Assembly: GCF_003201205.1 (NCBI RefSeq)
Contig: NZ_QICN01000003.1
Location: 434,001 to 498,000 of the forward strand
Direction of reading: 5' to 3'
Length of the DNA stretch: 64,000 bases
Source of the DNA: Sinimarinibacterium flocculans
GTDB taxonomy: Bacteria > Pseudomonadota > Gammaproteobacteria > Nevskiales > Nevskiaceae
Positions 61,969-64,000 of this stretch are shown here, in pieces. Both the position numbers and the translations under genes were made by a program. The notes under the pieces were generated by a model. The model saw only the letters and a list, made by a program, of their open reading frames with translations. It did not search any database and was not told the origin of the DNA. The stretch's first letter is position 1, and the number at the start of each line of letters is the position of its first letter.

Positions 61969-62295
61969 TCAGCCGTCCACCAGTTCCTGGTTGGACTTGA
62001 ATACACGCACCTTGCGGCGCTTCTCGCCTTCGCCCTCGACCTTGAAGCCGACGCGATCGCCCTTGCCCGCCTTGGCGTTCCAGACCATCACGTTGGAGGC
62101 CTGGATCGGCATCTCCTTCTCCACGATGCCGCCGGCGATGCCGGCGTTCGGGTTCGGACGCTGGTGCTTCTTGGCGACGTTGATGCCCTCGACCAGCAGC
62201 GTGCCGTCGGCACGCACCTGCGACACCGTTCCACGGCGGCCCTTGTCGCGGCCGGTGATGACGACGATCTCGTCGCCCTTGCGAATCTTGTTCAT
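61969..62295 (-). CDS. rplX: 50S ribosomal protein L24
   Basis: A 108-residue L24 with the KOW motif [20 protein letters not shown] followed by RGTVSQV. It lies 11 bases before rplE and 12 after rplN. Confidence 0.97.
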   Translation of the reverse strand: MNKIRKGDEIVVITGRDKGRRGTVSQVRADGTLLVEGINVAKKHQRPNPNAGIAGGIVEKEMPIQASNVMVWNAKAGKGDRVGFKVEGEGEKRRKVRVFKSNQELVDG

Positions 62296-62307
62296 GCGAT
62301 GCGCCCC

Positions 62308-62673
62308 TTACAGGACTTCCGGCGCCAGCGACACGATCTTCATGAAGCGGTCGCGCAGCTCGCGCGTGACCGGTCCGAAGATGCGCGTCCCCAGCGGCTC
62401 GAGTTTGCTCGACACCAGCACCGCGGCGTTGGTGTCGAAGCGGATGACCGAACCGTCGGCCCGCTTGATCGGGAACTTGGTGCGCACGACGACGGCGTCG
62501 TGGACCTCGCCCTTCTTGACCTTGCCGCGCGGAATGGCTTCCTTGACCGTGACCTTGATCAGGTCACCGACGCCGGCATAGCGCCGGTAGGTGGAGCCCT
62601 TGACCTGGATCACCTGGACCAGGCGCGCGCCGCTGTTGTCCGCGGCAACGAGAAACGATTCCTGCTGGATCAT
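62308..62673 (-). CDS. rplN: 50S ribosomal protein L14
   Basis: A 121-residue L14, opening [20 protein letters not shown], with [20 protein letters not shown] and ending [15 protein letters not shown]-like. It starts the spc group in the usual order. Confidence 0.98.
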   Translation of the reverse strand: MIQQESFLVAADNSGARLVQVIQVKGSTYRRYAGVGDLIKVTVKEAIPRGKVKKGEVHDAVVVRTKFPIKRADGSVIRFDTNAAVLVSSKLEPLGTRIFGPVTRELRDRFMKIVSLAPEVL

Positions 62674-62676
62674 GGC

Positions 62677-62982
62677 TCAGCCTCCGGCCTGCGCCTGCTG
62701 CAGCGCACTGGCGCGCTGCAGGATCTCGACCAGGCGGAAATGCTTGGTCGCCGACAGCGGACGGGACTGGACGATGGCCACGAGGTCGCCCTCGTTGCAC
62801 TCGTTGTTCTCGTCGTGCGCGCGCAGCTTGGTGGAGCGGCGCAGCATCTTGCCGTAGACCGGATGCCGCTCGCTGCGCTCGACGAGCACGGTAATGGTCT
62901 TGTCAGCCTTGTTGCTGACGACCTTGCCGACGATGCGGCGCTTGGCCGCTGCTGCGGCCTCAACCTGGGACTGTTCGCTCAT
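62677..62982 (-). CDS. rpsQ: 30S ribosomal protein S17
   Basis: A 101-residue S17 with [20 protein letters not shown] and a long N-terminal segment [18 protein letters not shown]. Its start codon overlaps the rpmC stop as ATGA. Confidence 0.97.
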   Translation of the reverse strand: MSEQSQVEAAAAAKRRIVGKVVSNKADKTITVLVERSERHPVYGKMLRRSTKLRAHDENNECNEGDLVAIVQSRPLSATKHFRLVEILQRASALQQAQAGG

Positions 62983-63197
62983 GACGCTTGCACCGATTGC
63001 TTGGCCTGCTGTGCGACCACCGTCTTCAGACGCGCGATCTTCTTGCGCACTTCACGCGCCAGGTGGGTCTTTCCGCCCTGCCCGGTGGCGAGCTGCATGC
63101 GCAGGTTGAACTGCTCCTTGCGCAGCGCCTCGAGCTCGCTGCCGAGTTCGGCGGCGGACTTGCCGAGGAGGGACTTCACGTACTCTTGCGTTTTCAT
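62979..63197 (-). CDS. rpmC: 50S ribosomal protein L29
   Basis: A 72-residue L29, opening [20 protein letters not shown], with the conserved [11 protein letters not shown]. The ATG at 63197 shares one base with the rplP stop (TGATG), and the stop overlaps rpsQ by ATGA, so three genes are coupled. Confidence 0.97.
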   Translation of the reverse strand: MKTQEYVKSLLGKSAAELGSELEALRKEQFNLRMQLATGQGGKTHLAREVRKKIARLKTVVAQQAKQSVQAS

Positions 63198-63610
63198 CAC
63201 ATGATCGTCCGGTTGACGAACGCGGTCTTCACCGGCAGCTTCGCGGCGGCCAGCCGGAACGCCTCGCGCGCGGTGGTCTCGTCCACGCCTTCCATCTCGT
63301 ACAGCACCTTGCCGGGCTGCACCTTGGCAACCCAGTACTCGACGTTGCCCTTGCCCGAGCCCATGCGGACTTCGAGAGGCTTCTTGGTCACCGGAACGTC
63401 CGGGAAGATGCGGATCCAGACCTTGCCGCCGCGCTTGATGTAGCGCGTGATGACGCGGCGCGCGGCCTCGATCTGGCGCGCAGTGATGCGGCCGTGCTCG
63501 GAGGTCTTCAGGCCCCACTCGCCGAAGCTGACCTTGTTGCCGGTCAGCGCCAGGCCGGTGTTGGTGCCTTTGCGTTGCTTGCGGAATTTTGTGCGCTTGG
63601 GCTGCAACAT
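63197..63610 (-). CDS. rplP: 50S ribosomal protein L16
   Basis: A 137-residue L16, opening [20 protein letters not shown], with the [18 protein letters not shown] core and [20 protein letters not shown]. Standard length. Confidence 0.98.
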   Translation of the reverse strand: MLQPKRTKFRKQRKGTNTGLALTGNKVSFGEWGLKTSEHGRITARQIEAARRVITRYIKRGGKVWIRIFPDVPVTKKPLEVRMGSGKGNVEYWVAKVQPGKVLYEMEGVDETTAREAFRLAAAKLPVKTAFVNRTIM

Positions 63611-63628
63611 GACGGTTGTCTCTCGTTT

Positions 63629-64000
63629 TTAGGCGGCCGCGGCTTCGCCGGCCTCGGCGCGGTCCTGGCGACGGTCGGCCTCGAACACCTCGCCGGTGAA
63701 CACCCAGACCTTCACGCCGATGACGCCGTAGGTGGTCTTGGCCTCGCCCACCGCGTAGTCGACGTGCGCGCGCAGCGTGTGCAGCGGCACGCGGCCTTCG
63801 CGATACCATTCGGTGCGCGCGATCTCGGCGCCGTTGAGGCGGCCGCTGACCTGGATCTTGATGCCGCCGGCGCCCAGGCGCATCGCGTTCTGCACGGCGC
63901 GCTTCATCGCGCGGCGGAACATGATGCGGCGCTCAAGCTGCTGCGCCACCGAATCGGCGATCAGCTTGGCGTCGAGCTCCGGCTTGCGGATTTCCTCGAC
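63629..64000 (-). CDS. rpsC: 30S ribosomal protein S3, N-terminus outside window
   Basis: The last 123 residues of S3 are visible, entering the window in [20 protein letters not shown] and continuing to [20 protein letters not shown], with GLGAGGIK-like RNA-binding residues and [18 protein letters not shown]. An Asp/Glu/Ala-rich tail ends it. The gene is cut by the right edge. Confidence 0.97.
   Translation of the reverse strand, partial: VEEIRKPELDAKLIADSVAQQLERRIMFRRAMKRAVQNAMRLGAGGIKIQVSGRLNGAEIARTEWYREGRVPLHTLRAHVDYAVGEAKTTYGVIGVKVWVFTGEVFEADRRQDRAEAGEAAAA

Overview
The window is a gene-dense piece of a high-GC gammaproteobacterial chromosome. The evidence is a divergent comF/bioB pair, a contiguous S10-spc-alpha ribosomal block, ubiA, spoT, recG, an outer membrane phospholipase A, and many lipoproteins and secreted repeat proteins. 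Gene content (delta-60 secreted proteins, a winged-helix/kinase/TPR fusion, attC-type sites) fits a Xanthomonadales/Nevskiales-like organism, but that placement is inference. No rRNA, tRNA or CRISPR array was seen.

Layout. 1-4687 (minus): a large secreted delta-60 repeat protein cut by the window edge and a small secreted partner, divergent from a DNA-binding/Ser-Thr kinase/TPR membrane fusion (4916-7717) and a lipocalin. 8319-14466 (minus): a six-gene overlapping operon in which biotin genes bioB, bioF and bioD flank a CHASE2 adenylate cyclase, an SH3-like protein and an M48 peptidase; comF is divergent. 15325-24967: a WYL regulator with two small enzymes, a DUF819 membrane protein, a lipoprotein hydrolase, ubiA, a secreted protein with Calx-beta and a GlyGly-CTERM-like tail, a VOC protein, an amidohydrolase and a ZIP transporter. 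24964-26818 is a lower-GC island with one well-formed integron attC site, a second degraded site and three cassette-like genes, without an integrase. 26949-31825: recG, ridA, a REP-type doublet and spoT.

31898-36904 (plus) is a periplasmic metal cluster: DUF2946, an outer-membrane-type protein, an enlarged MbnP-like lipoprotein with His-rich stretches, its MbnH-like dihaem partner and YceI. The MbnP/MbnH pair points to copper binding that depends on oxidation of a tryptophan. Next come rsmB, a transcription unit encoding a 17-residue Lys/Ala peptide between a leader hairpin and a strong terminator, and a REC-coiled-coil protein. 39476-53820 holds DUF423, a saccharopine-dehydrogenase-like protein, DUF2845, a ScsB/DsbD-like thiol exporter with a redoxin, an esterase with a lipoprotein, a sodium symporter, two CsgG-like lipoproteins, an isoaspartyl peptidase, a second membrane cyclase, an AbiEi-like protein without its toxin, and pldA.

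53887-64000 (minus) is the ribosomal block, in transcription order from rpsC (cut by the right edge) to rplQ, with secY and rpoA. It ends at a strong bidirectional terminator shared with pldA. Two hairpins lie between rpmJ and rpsM, where the alpha operon leader would be.
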